A DNA stretch of 64,000 nt from Streptomyces canus (GTDB lineage: Bacteria > Actinomycetota > Actinomycetes > Streptomycetales > Streptomycetaceae): contig NZ_KQ948661.1 in assembly GCF_001514145.1 (NCBI RefSeq), positions 496,001 through 560,000 on the forward strand, written 5' to 3'. The position numbers and the translations under genes were made by a program. This document shows, piece after piece, positions 7,987 to 15,547 of this stretch (position 1 is its first letter; every line of letters starts with the position of its first letter). The notes under the pieces are model-generated. The model saw nothing but the letters and a program-made list of their open reading frames with translations, had not been told where the DNA came from and made no database searches.

Positions 7987-8883
7987 TTACTTCTCCAGCT
8001 GAAGCGGGTTCACCGGCGTCTCGAGGGCCGGGAGCTGGGGCAGTTCGTCCCACGGCACCTGCATCCTGCGCAGATCCTTGCGGATCCGCTCGGCGAGCTT
8101 TCTGGTGTCCCGGCGGTTCATGACCGCCCCGACGGCCGCGCCGACCAGGAACGGCATCAGGTTCGGCAGGTCGCGGATCGTCCGCTTCATGATCTGCTGC
8201 CGCAGCTGCTGTTTCATCTGGCTGTTGAGCGCGCCGCTCACGGTCGACGGCTTCCTCGCGTCGATCCCGCGCTCCCCCGACCAGGAGTTCAGATACGCGG
8301 TGCTGCGGTCCTTGAGGTTCCCGGGCGGCCGTACGCCGTAGACCTCGTGGAGTTCGGCGATCAGCTTCAGCTCGATCGCGGCCACGCCGGTGATCTCGGC
8401 GGCCAGTTCGGTCGGCATCGCCGGCGGCACGGGCAGCATCGCCGCCGCTCCGACCCCCGCCCCGACCGTCGCCGTGGCGCTCGCGGCACCCGCGACAAGC
8501 TTGTCCGCGAGCTCCTCCGGGCCGAGGCCGGGGAACTGGCGGCGGAGGGCCGCGAGGTCCCGTACGGGGACACGCGGGGCGATCTCGATGATCCGGTCGG
8601 CCAGGTACGCCAGGCCCGCCCTGGCCCTGCTGCCGCCCTTGCGGACCCCTTCCCGGGCCCTGTCCCGGACCGCCGCCGCCCGTCGTCTGGCGACGGGCGC
8701 GGGCGTCCTGGTCGTATCGGTCGGCGCCGGGAGGTCAGCCCGGTCGGCCACCGGTTCGAGCGAGGCTCCCGTTTCGGAAGAGCCCCGCTCGTCGTCACGC
8801 GCGCGGTGAGGGCCGTCGGACGGCCCCTGGTCCGCTCCCCGCCTGAGAGAGCGGCGCTTCCAAGGAGGGGTCGAGCCAGTCAT
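7987..8883 (-). CDS. Conserved hypothetical protein with glycine/alanine-rich hydrophobic segments
   Basis: 298 residues. The first 95 are charged and low complexity. A helical core follows with P-V-R-D-L-A-A-L-R-R-Q-F-P-G-L, a Gly/Ala-rich hydrophobic stretch (V-G-A-G-V-G-A-A-A-M-L) and a second one near the C-terminus (L-V-G-A-A-V-G-A-V-M-N-R). The pattern recalls EcsC-like proteins, but I cannot assign a family. The start is 13 bases from the stop of the DUF4193 gene, so it is probably the second gene of that operon. Confidence 0.7.
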   Translation of the reverse strand: MTGSTPPWKRRSLRRGADQGPSDGPHRARDDERGSSETGASLEPVADRADLPAPTDTTRTPAPVARRRAAAVRDRAREGVRKGGSRARAGLAYLADRIIEIAPRVPVRDLAALRRQFPGLGPEELADKLVAGAASATATVGAGVGAAAMLPVPPAMPTELAAEITGVAAIELKLIAELHEVYGVRPPGNLKDRSTAYLNSWSGERGIDARKPSTVSGALNSQMKQQLRQQIMKRTIRDLPNLMPFLVGAAVGAVMNRRDTRKLAERIRKDLRRMQVPWDELPQLPALETPVNPLQLEK

Positions 8884-8896
8884 GCCCGACCCGCCC

Positions 8897-9193
8897 TCAG
8901 TCGCAGTCGCGGCAGATCGGCTGGCCGTTCTTCTCCCGGGCCAGCTGGCTGCGGTGGTGCACCAGGAAGCAGCTCATGCAGGTGAACTCGTCCTGCTGCT
9001 TGGGCAGTACCCGGACGGCCAGCTCTTCGTTCGAAAGGTCCGCGCCGGGCAGTTCCAGGCCTTCGGCGGCCTCGAACTCGTCGACGTCCACTGCGGAGGT
9101 CGACTTGTCGTTCCTACGCGCCTTGAGCTCTTCAAGGCTGTCCGAGTCGACGTCGTCGTCGGTCTTGCGTGGGGTGTCGTAATCCGTAGCCAT
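8897..9193 (-). CDS. DUF4193 small acidic zinc-ribbon protein
   Basis: 98 residues, very acidic (M-A-T-D-Y-D-T-P-R-K-T-D-D-D-V-D-S-D), with two cysteine pairs near the C-terminus: C-M-S-C-F-L-V and the final C-R-D-C-D. Four cysteines in this arrangement suggest one bound zinc. A strong GGGGGAG ribosome site precedes the ATG. DUF4193 is a small actinobacterial family of unknown function; size and acidity suggest an RNA-polymerase-associated or regulatory protein, but this is inference. Confidence 0.85.
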   Translation of the reverse strand: MATDYDTPRKTDDDVDSDSLEELKARRNDKSTSAVDVDEFEAAEGLELPGADLSNEELAVRVLPKQQDEFTCMSCFLVHHRSQLAREKNGQPICRDCD

Positions 9194-9358
9194 GTCGCTC
9201 TCCCCCTCTGGGTGTCTGCGGTGTCTCCAGCGCACGTAACGCGTGAGAGGCCGGACTTGTGCCCGACCCGAGGCGGAGATTTTGCCTCACATCAAGGTCT
9301 GTTACTCAATCGACACCCAACCGGACTCCTCTTGAGTGATCGGGTTGGATGGCGATCG

Positions 9359-9513
9359 GGACCGTACACGGTCCGAATCCCGCACTTCAAAGGCGTCTCA
9401 CCGTGTACTTCCCGTGATCAGGACCCCTGAAAACCGGATTATCCCGGCTTTCCGACAGGGTGCATGATCACGGAGAGTAGATGGCCGGAAAATCTCCCTT
9501 GTGATCGATCACA
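9359..9513. promoter_or_regulatory. Palindromes in the cutS-DUF4193 intergenic region
   Basis: The 403 bases from 9194 to 9596 hold no gene but are richer in A+T than the surroundings and carry several symmetric elements. TGTGATCGATCACA (9500-9513) is a perfect 14-base palindrome. GGACCGT-AC-ACGGTCC spans 9359-9374. ACTCAA (9304) and TTGAGT (9333) form a wider pair. DUF4193 is transcribed away from here and cutS ends into it, so the sites could govern the DUF4193 operon or end cutS transcription. The regulator is unknown. Confidence 0.45.
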
Positions 9514-9596
9514 CATGGGGCGGTCCCTCAGGTGCCCAGAAAATTCCGCGCAAAGCGAACATCCCTGTGTATCGATCTCAGTGCGGGGCCATGGTC

Positions 9597-10835
9597 TCAG
9601 ACCGGAAGGGTGACTCGCATCACGAGCCCACCCCCTTCGCGCGGCTGAGCGGTGATGTGCCCGCCGTGCGCCCGCGCCACGGACCGCACGATGGACAGAC
9701 CGAGCCCGACGCCCTTGTCGCTGCCGGTGCGGTCGGCGCCCCGCAGCCGCTTGAACGGCTCGAAGAGATTGTCGACCTCGTACGCCGGCACGACGGGGCC
9801 CGTGTTGGACACCGTGAGCACCGCGTGGCCGTGCTGGATCTCCGTGGTCACCTCGACCCAGCCGTCCTCGGGCACGTTGTAGCGCACGGCGTTCTGCACC
9901 AGGTTCAGGGCGATCCGCTCAAGGAGGACGCCGTTGCCCTGGACGACCGCCGTGTTCCGGTCGCCGCGGATCGTCACGCCCTTGGCCTCCGCCTCGCCGT
10001 TCACCTGGTCGACCGCCTGCTCGGCGACCTCGGCGAGGTCCACGGGCTTGCGCTCGACGATCTGGTTGTCGCTGCGGGCGAGCAGCAGCAGACCCTCCAC
10101 GAGCTGTTCACTGCGCTCGTTGGTGGCCAGCAGTGTCTTGCCCAGCTGCTGCAGCTCCACGGGTGCCCCCGGATCCGACAGATGCACTTCCAGGAGCGTG
10201 CGGTTGATCGCCAGCGGGGTTCTCAGCTCGTGCGAGGCGTTGCCGACGAAGCGCTGCTGGGCCGTGAAGGCCCGCTCCAGGCGCTCCAGCATGTCGTCGA
10301 AGGTGTCGGCCAGTTCCTTGATCTCGTCGTCCGGGCCGTCCAGCTCGATACGGCGGGAGAGGTCCGAGCCCGCCACCGAGCGCGCGGTGCGCAGGATCCG
10401 GCCGAGCGGCGACAGGACGCGTCCCGCCATCGCGTAGCCGAAGGCGAAGGCGATGATCGCGAGGCCGAGCAGGGCCAGCAGTGAGCGGCTGAGGAGGTTG
10501 TCCAGGGCGTGCTGGCGCTGGTCGTTGACGCACTGGTTCAGCGCGTGGTTGAGCTCGTCCGCGGGCAGCTCACTGCCCGACAGCTTGCAGATGTCACTGG
10601 TCACCCCGCCGGAGACGATCTTGAAGGGCAGGTTGCTCCCCACGTTCAACGCGTTCGCGGCGAGCAGATAGATGATCGACAGCAGCAGAATGCCGGCAAT
10701 CAGGAACATGCCGCCGTACAGCAGCGTGAGCCTTATGCGGATGGTCGGGCGCAGCCACGGCAGCGGCGGCGCCGGCCGCCTGGGGTCCCAGGTGGGCTTC
10801 GGAGGGGCCTGGGGAGGAGCGGGAGTCGAGGCCAC
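9597..10835 (-). CDS. cutS: CutS sensor histidine kinase
   Basis: 412 residues from GTG, seven bases after the cutR stop. A proline-rich cytoplasmic head (residues 1-30) is followed by a membrane segment (about 36-60), an extracytoplasmic domain of about 60 residues with two cysteines (83 and 102), a second membrane segment, a HAMP domain, the phospho-acceptor motif N-A-S-H-E-L-R-T-P-L and a HATPase domain with G-V-G-L-G-L-S-I-V. CutRS is conserved in Streptomyces and was first reported to affect actinorhodin production in S. lividans. The paired external cysteines suggest sensing of disulfide or secretion state. The ribosome site is poor, so translation probably depends on coupling to cutR. 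Confidence 0.9.
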   Translation of the reverse strand: MASTPAPPQAPPKPTWDPRRPAPPLPWLRPTIRIRLTLLYGGMFLIAGILLLSIIYLLAANALNVGSNLPFKIVSGGVTSDICKLSGSELPADELNHALNQCVNDQRQHALDNLLSRSLLALLGLAIIAFAFGYAMAGRVLSPLGRILRTARSVAGSDLSRRIELDGPDDEIKELADTFDDMLERLERAFTAQQRFVGNASHELRTPLAINRTLLEVHLSDPGAPVELQQLGKTLLATNERSEQLVEGLLLLARSDNQIVERKPVDLAEVAEQAVDQVNGEAEAKGVTIRGDRNTAVVQGNGVLLERIALNLVQNAVRYNVPEDGWVEVTTEIQHGHAVLTVSNTGPVVPAYEVDNLFEPFKRLRGADRTGSDKGVGLGLSIVRSVARAHGGHITAQPREGGGLVMRVTLPV

Positions 10836-10841
10836 GAGCTA

Positions 10842-11495
10842 TCAGATCCGGTAGCCGGAGCCGGGGACGGTGACGATCACTGCGGGTTCGCCCAGCTTGC
10901 GGCGCAGGGTCATCACGGTCACCCGCACGACGTTGGTGAAGGGGTCGGTGTTCTCGTCCCAGGCCTTCTCCAGGAGCTGCTCCGCGGAGACGACGGCGCC
11001 CTCGGAGCGCATCAGCACCTCCAGGACGGCGAACTCCTTGGGGGCGAGCTGGACCTCCTTGCCGTCGCGGAAGACCTCGCGGCGGTTGGGGTCGAGCTTG
11101 ATCCCGGCGCGCTCCAGGACCGGCGGCAGCGGCACGCTGGTGCGCCGGCCGAGGGCACGCACGCGTGCCGTCAGCTCGCTGAACGCGAAGGGCTTGGGCA
11201 GATAGTCGTCGGCGCCGATCTCCAGGCCCTCGACGCGGTCGCTGACGTCGCCGGACGCCGTGAGCATCAGCACGCGTGTGGGCATGCCGAGTTCGACGAT
11301 CTTGCGGCAGACGTCGTCGCCGTGGACGAGGGGGAGGTCGCGGTCGAGGACCACCACGTCGTAGTCGTTGACTCCGATGCGCTCCAGGGCGGCCGCACCG
11401 TCGTACACGACGTCGACGGCCATGGCCTCCCGGCGCAGTCCGGTGGCCACCGCATCGGCGAGCAGTTGCTCGTCCTCGACGACGAGTACGCGCAC
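10842..11495 (-). CDS. cutR: CutR response regulator, OmpR family
   Basis: 217 residues from GTG 11493-11495, preceded by AGGAAGGA. The receiver domain has E-D-E near the start, phospho-acceptor Asp in V-V-V-L-D-R-D-L-P and the conserved Lys in L-P-K-P-F. The C-terminal winged helix ends with R-R-K-L-G-E-P and V-P-G-S-G-Y-R-I, typical of OmpR/PhoB proteins. It is phosphorylated by CutS, which follows in the same operon. A longer frame to 11624 adds only low-complexity arginine/proline residues and is rejected. Confidence 0.93.
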   Translation of the reverse strand: MRVLVVEDEQLLADAVATGLRREAMAVDVVYDGAAALERIGVNDYDVVVLDRDLPLVHGDDVCRKIVELGMPTRVLMLTASGDVSDRVEGLEIGADDYLPKPFAFSELTARVRALGRRTSVPLPPVLERAGIKLDPNRREVFRDGKEVQLAPKEFAVLEVLMRSEGAVVSAEQLLEKAWDENTDPFTNVVRVTVMTLRRKLGEPAVIVTVPGSGYRI

Positions 11496-11606
11496 GTCGC
11501 TTGTCCTTCCTGTGTCCACCCGCGTAGCGCGCTTCGGGCACGCGCGGGCGGGGGGCCGGGTGAGTGTTGGCCTCCATCCTGCCCTTTTCGGCCATAAGTC
11601 GGCTGT

Positions 11607-11638
11607 AAGACGGGTGAGCGGCAACTGAAAGACGGGTG
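11607..11638. promoter_or_regulatory. Two direct repeats 22 bp apart upstream of cutR
   Basis: AAGACGGGTG occurs at 11607-11616 and 11629-11638. With flanks, CTGTAAGACGGGTGAG and CTGAAAGACGGGTGTG, the spacing is exactly two helical turns, as expected for dimers of OmpR-type regulators on one face of DNA. The pair lies about 110-145 bases upstream of cutR, so autoregulation by CutR is a candidate role. In the rest of 11496-11908 I see no gene before the small one at 11909. Confidence 0.45.
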
Positions 11639-11908
11639 TGAGAGCGGGAATGCGGGATTTTCTCGCGCGGTTGAGGTTTCCGTCGGAAGGAGCGGGGGGA
11701 GGACGGCTTTACACCCCGCGATCACGCTCTGCATGTGCCGTACCACCATGCGGCACGACGCGATCCGCTTCCGCAGAGCGGGCGTGGGTGTCCGGCACCG
11801 TCGCCGCCCGGCAGGGCAGCGCTGGGCACCTACAGGAGACGTGATCGCCCCTTCCGAACGGCACACCCCCGTGCCACCGACCCACGACCCAGGACGAGGG
11901 GGCGCAGC

Positions 11909-12073
11909 ATGGACGCATTCACCGCAGGACTTCTGCAGCGCATAAGGGCGACCGAGACCGATCTGACACGGGCTCGCAACGAGGGCGACGACTTCCTCGT
12001 CGAGGTGGAGCAGGGCGAGCTCGACGACCTGCGCCGCCTCGCCGCCGAACACGGTGTGGAGGTCGGCGTCTAG
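11909..12073 (+). CDS. Small conserved-looking protein of 54 residues
   Basis: M-D-A-F-T-A-G-L-L-Q-R-I-R-A-T-E-T-D-L, then an acidic helix and A-A-E-H-G-V-E-V-G-V at the end. It is predicted as a single long amphipathic helix with no membrane segment or cysteines. A purine-rich ribosome site (GACGAGGGGG) precedes the ATG, third positions are G/C-rich, and a strong terminator follows 26 bases after the stop, so I take it as real. It is divergent from cutRS. I recall similar short proteins at this place in other Streptomyces but know no function. Confidence 0.7.
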   Translation: MDAFTAGLLQRIRATETDLTRARNEGDDFLVEVEQGELDDLRRLAAEHGVEVGV

Positions 12074-12099
12074 CGTCTGATCGGCTTCGCGGCACGACA

Positions 12100-12134
12100 G
12101 CGGACCCCCGGCGAATCCAGCGCCGGGGGTCCGC
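12100..12134. terminator. Bidirectional terminator between the small gene and the inositol phosphatase gene
   Basis: GCGGACCCCCGGCG (12100-12113) pairs perfectly with CGCCGGGGGTCCGC (12121-12134) over a seven-base loop. It lies between two convergent genes and can serve both. Confidence 0.85.
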
Positions 12135-12184
12135 TGCGTCCGGGGCCGGAGGCGTTCACCTCGTGTTCGTCCGGAGTCGGTCCG

Positions 12185-13000
12185 TCAGTCGTGCCAGGCA
12201 CCGAAGCCCTCCAGGAGCTCCTGGAGGGGCTCGAAGACCCCGGGGGTGCCGGCGACGGTGAGGCCGGGGTTCGGGCGTTCTCCGGGGCGGCCACCGGTCA
12301 GGGCGCCCGCTTCCCGGGCGACGAGGTCGCCCGCCCCGTAGTCCCAGGCGTTCAGGCCTCGCTCGTAGTAGCCGTCCAGGCGGCCTGCGGCCAGGTCGCA
12401 CAGGTCGACCGCCGCCGAGCCGCCGCGGCGGATGTCGCGGAGCAGGGGGATCAGCTTCTGGGCCACCTCTGCCTGGTGGGTGCGGACCTTGGTGACGTAG
12501 TTGAAGCCCGTCGACACCAGGGCCTGGTCCAGGGGCGGTGCCGTGCGGCACGTCAGCCTGCGCTCCCCCTCCCATGCGCCCGTGGCCCAGGCGCCCTCGC
12601 CCCGTACCGCGTGATACGTCTCGCCGCGCATCGGCGCCGCGACGACTCCCACGACGGTCTCGCCGTCCTGCTCGGCCGCGATGGAGACGGACCAAGTCGG
12701 CAGTCCGTAAAGGTAGTTGACCGTACCGTCGAGAGGGTCGATCACCCAGCGGATCCCGCTCGTGCCCTCGGTGGAGGCGCCCTCCTCGCCGAGGAAGCCG
12801 TCGTCCGGGCGGTGCTCGGAGACCAGGTCCGTGATCAGCTTCTCCGCCGCGATGTCCATTTCGGTCACCACGTCGATGGGACTGGACTTGGTCCTGGCGA
12901 CCGCGAGGTCGGCCGGGCGGCCGTCCCGCAGCAGGGCGCCGGCGCGACGGGCCGCCTCCTGGGCGAGCCGAAGCAGTTCCGCGTGCAGGGGGTCGGTCAC
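12185..13000 (-). CDS. Inositol monophosphatase family protein
   Basis: 271 residues from GTG, with GGAG seven bases upstream. The metal-dependent phosphatase signature is complete: G-E-E-G (first metal ligand), W-V-I-D-P-L-D-G-T-V-N-Y (second and third) and A-W-D-Y-G-A-G near the C-terminus. The family hydrolyses inositol 1-phosphate or related sugar phosphates with Mg2+, in inositol supply for mycothiol and phosphatidylinositol; some members act on histidinol phosphate or fructose-1,6-bisphosphate, so the substrate is open. Nine bases follow the ferrochelatase stop, so the two genes form an operon. An upstream extension of the frame overlaps hemH and is rejected. Confidence 0.88.
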   Translation of the reverse strand: MTDPLHAELLRLAQEAARRAGALLRDGRPADLAVARTKSSPIDVVTEMDIAAEKLITDLVSEHRPDDGFLGEEGASTEGTSGIRWVIDPLDGTVNYLYGLPTWSVSIAAEQDGETVVGVVAAPMRGETYHAVRGEGAWATGAWEGERRLTCRTAPPLDQALVSTGFNYVTKVRTHQAEVAQKLIPLLRDIRRGGSAAVDLCDLAAGRLDGYYERGLNAWDYGAGDLVAREAGALTGGRPGERPNPGLTVAGTPGVFEPLQELLEGFGAWHD

Positions 13001-13008
13001 GGGGCTCC

Positions 13009-14136
13009 TCACGCGTACGGGCTGTCGATGCCCGCGGCTGCGGGCCTGGCGGCACGGGCCGGGCAGCAGCCGACCGGACAGACGTTGTGGTCGGCCCCGA
13101 GCGCGCCGAGGGCGCAGGGGGTGACCTCCTGCCCGCGCTCCACCCCGGCCCGCTCCAGGACCAGGTCGCGGATCGCGGCGGCGAACCGCGGGTCGGCGCC
13201 GACGGTCGCCGAGCGGCGCATCGGCAGGCCCAGCTCCTCGGCCTTGGCCTTCGCCTCCGTGTCGAGGTCGTAGAGGACCTCCATGTGGTCGGAGACGAAG
13301 CCGATGGGGGCGATCACCACGGCCGGGACGCCGGATCCGTGGCGCTCCTCCAGGTGGTCGCAGATGTCGGGCTCCAGCCACGGGATGTGCGGGGCGCCGG
13401 AGCGCGACTGGTAGACGAGCTGCCAGGGGTGGTCGACGCCGGTGCGCTCACGGACGGCGTCCGCGATCAGCCGGGCGACCTCCCGGTGCTGTGCGACGTA
13501 GGCGCCGCCCTCACCGTGGCCCTCGACCGGGCCGGAGGTGTCCGCGGACGCGGTCGGGATCGAATGGGTCGAGAAGGCGATGTGGGCGCCGTCGCGAACG
13601 TCCTCGGGGAGCTCGGCGAGGGACTCGATCACCCCGTCGACCATGGGCTCCAGGAAACCCGGGTGGTTGAAGTAGTGCCGCAGCTTGTCGATCTTCGGCA
13701 GCTCCAGGCCCTCGGCCTCAAGAGCCGCCAGCGACTCGGCGAGGTTCTCGCGGTACTGGCGGCAGCCCGAGTAGGAGGCGTAGGCGCTGGTGGCCAGGAC
13801 CAGGATGCGGCGGTGGCCGTCGGCGATCATCTCGCGCAGGGTGTCGGTGAGGTAGGGCGCCCAGTTGCGGTTGCCCCAGTAGATCGGCAGGCCCAGGCCG
13901 TGGTCCGCGAAGTCCTTGCGCAAGGCGTCCAGCAGGGCGCGGTTCTGGTCGTTGATGGGGCTGACCCCGCCGAACAGGAAGTAGTGGCGGCCGACTTCCT
14001 TCAGGCGTTCCTTGGGGATGCCACGCCCGCGCGTCACGTTCTCCAGGAACGGGACCACGTCGTCGGGGCCCTCGGGGCCTCCGAACGAGAGCAGGAGCAG
14101 GGCGTCGTAGGGGGTGGCATCGAGCGCGTCTCGCAT
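13009..14136 (-). CDS. hemH: Coproporphyrin ferrochelatase with a [2Fe-2S] cluster
   Basis: 375 residues. Inserts ferrous iron into coproporphyrin III in the heme pathway used by actinobacteria (the enzyme is also called CpfC). Seen: L-L-S-F-G-G-P-E-G at the N-terminus, the active-site S-T-H-S-I-P, and P-I-G-F-V-S-D-H-M-E-V-L-Y, the second metal and substrate region. Cysteines in S-G-C-R-Q-Y and in the C-terminal run P-C-A-L-G-A-L-G, N-V-C-P-V-G-C-C match the actinobacterial [2Fe-2S] ligand pattern. A terminal S-P-Y-A closes the protein. It is first of two genes with the inositol phosphatase and divergent from the MFS gene. Confidence 0.95.
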   Translation of the reverse strand: MRDALDATPYDALLLLSFGGPEGPDDVVPFLENVTRGRGIPKERLKEVGRHYFLFGGVSPINDQNRALLDALRKDFADHGLGLPIYWGNRNWAPYLTDTLREMIADGHRRILVLATSAYASYSGCRQYRENLAESLAALEAEGLELPKIDKLRHYFNHPGFLEPMVDGVIESLAELPEDVRDGAHIAFSTHSIPTASADTSGPVEGHGEGGAYVAQHREVARLIADAVRERTGVDHPWQLVYQSRSGAPHIPWLEPDICDHLEERHGSGVPAVVIAPIGFVSDHMEVLYDLDTEAKAKAEELGLPMRRSATVGADPRFAAAIRDLVLERAGVERGQEVTPCALGALGADHNVCPVGCCPARAARPAAAGIDSPYA

Positions 14137-14308
14137 GGGTCGATCCTGTCATCCGGTGCTGACAGCCGGGAAACGGCGGGGTGACCACCCGGGTTCCCGG
14201 ACCGTCCGGCCGGGTGCGTTAGGGTCACCTCACTCGTAAGCTGTATGAGGCTTATTCGCGCCTTACCGCTGCCCGAGCCGCTGCTCGCCGGCCGACCGGA
14301 GAACCCCT

Positions 14309-15547
14309 GTGCCCAGCCCCTACCGCGCCCTGTTCGCCGCCCCCGGCTCCAAGGGTTTCGCCGCCGCGGGCTTCGTCGGCCGGATGCCGCTGTCGATGAT
14401 GGGCATCGGCGTGGTCACGATGATCTCCCAGCTCACCGGCAGGTACGGCCTCGCGGGCATGCTGTCGGCCACCATCGCGCTGGCCGCCGCGGCGATCGGC
14501 CCGCAGGTCTCGAGGCTGGTGGATCTGCACGGCCAGCGGCGGGTGCTGCGCCCGGCGACGCTCGTCGCGCTGGTGGCGTCCGCCGGGATGCTGCTCGCCG
14601 CTCATTTCCGCTGGCCGGACTGGGTGCTGTTCGTGTGCGCCGTCGGCATCGGCTCGGTGCCGAGTCTCGGCGCGATGATCCGCGCGCGGTGGGCGGCCCT
14701 GTACCGCGGCACCCCGCAGCTGCACACCGCGTACTCCTTCGAGTCCGTCGTCGACGAGGTCTGCTTCATCTTCGGGCCGATCATCTCCATCGGGCTGTCC
14801 ACGGCCTGGTTCCCGGAGGCGGGTCCGCTGCTCGCCGCCTGCTTCCTGGTGGTCGGCGTCTTCTGGCTGACCGCGCAGCGGGCCACCGAGCCGGCCCCGC
14901 ACCCGCGCGAGCACGACGGCGGCCGTACGGCACTGCGCGCGCCGGGCCTGCAGGTCCTGGTGGCCACCTTCGTGGCGACCGGGGCGATCTTCGGGGCGGT
15001 GGACGTGGTCACCGTGGCCTTCGCCGACGAGCAGGGCCACAAGGGTGCCGCGAGCCTCGTGCTCGCCCTCTACGCGGCGGGGTCCTGCGTCGCGGGGCTC
15101 GTGTTCGGGCTGCTGCACTTCGGGGGGCGGCCCGAACCTCGTTGGCTGCTGGGCATATGCGCCATGGCCGTGAGTATGATCCCCCTCCTACTGGTCGGAA
15201 ACTTGCCGTTTCTGGCCGTGGCGTTGTTCGTTTCGGGCCTGTCCATCGCTCCCACGATGATCACGACGATGTCCCTGATCGAGCAGCACGTACCACGCGC
15301 GCAACTGACCGAGGGGATGACCTGGATCAGTACCGGGCTCGCGGTCGGGGTCGCGCTCGGCTCCGCCGTGGCCGGCTGGGTGATCGACGCGGCCGGTGCG
15401 CGCGCCGGGTACGGGGTTCCGGCGGTGTCCGGGGCCGTCGCGGTCGCGGTCGGTTTCCTGGGGTACCGCCGGCTCAGCAGGCCGGCTCCACGTCGGGGAG
15501 GCAGCGTTGAGCACGGCAGCGAGCGCGAAGAACGGCACGTGGCGTAA
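14309..15547 (+). CDS. MFS transporter, 12 predicted membrane segments
   Basis: 412 residues from GTG 14309 (GGAG upstream). Two halves of about six hydrophobic segments are separated by a charged loop near residues 195-210. The loop after the second segment has the MFS basic motif (V-D-L-H-G-Q-R-R-V-L-R). No substrate-specific motif was recognised; such proteins are usually annotated as drug or sugar efflux transporters. Its last 41 bases overlap the start of the FAD oxidase gene in another frame, implying co-translation. Confidence 0.85.
   Translation: MPSPYRALFAAPGSKGFAAAGFVGRMPLSMMGIGVVTMISQLTGRYGLAGMLSATIALAAAAIGPQVSRLVDLHGQRRVLRPATLVALVASAGMLLAAHFRWPDWVLFVCAVGIGSVPSLGAMIRARWAALYRGTPQLHTAYSFESVVDEVCFIFGPIISIGLSTAWFPEAGPLLAACFLVVGVFWLTAQRATEPAPHPREHDGGRTALRAPGLQVLVATFVATGAIFGAVDVVTVAFADEQGHKGAASLVLALYAAGSCVAGLVFGLLHFGGRPEPRWLLGICAMAVSMIPLLLVGNLPFLAVALFVSGLSIAPTMITTMSLIEQHVPRAQLTEGMTWISTGLAVGVALGSAVAGWVIDAAGARAGYGVPAVSGAVAVAVGFLGYRRLSRPAPRRGGSVEHGSEREERHVA

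Noticed and set aside
9500..9513. Crp-type binding site
   Set aside because: Half sites TGTGA/TCACA are separated by four bases, not the six of the Crp consensus; kept only as an unassigned palindrome.
11267..12052. Minus-strand 261-codon frame across the cutR upstream region
   Set aside because: Low-complexity, covers the small plus-strand gene and the cutR start in another frame, no domain.
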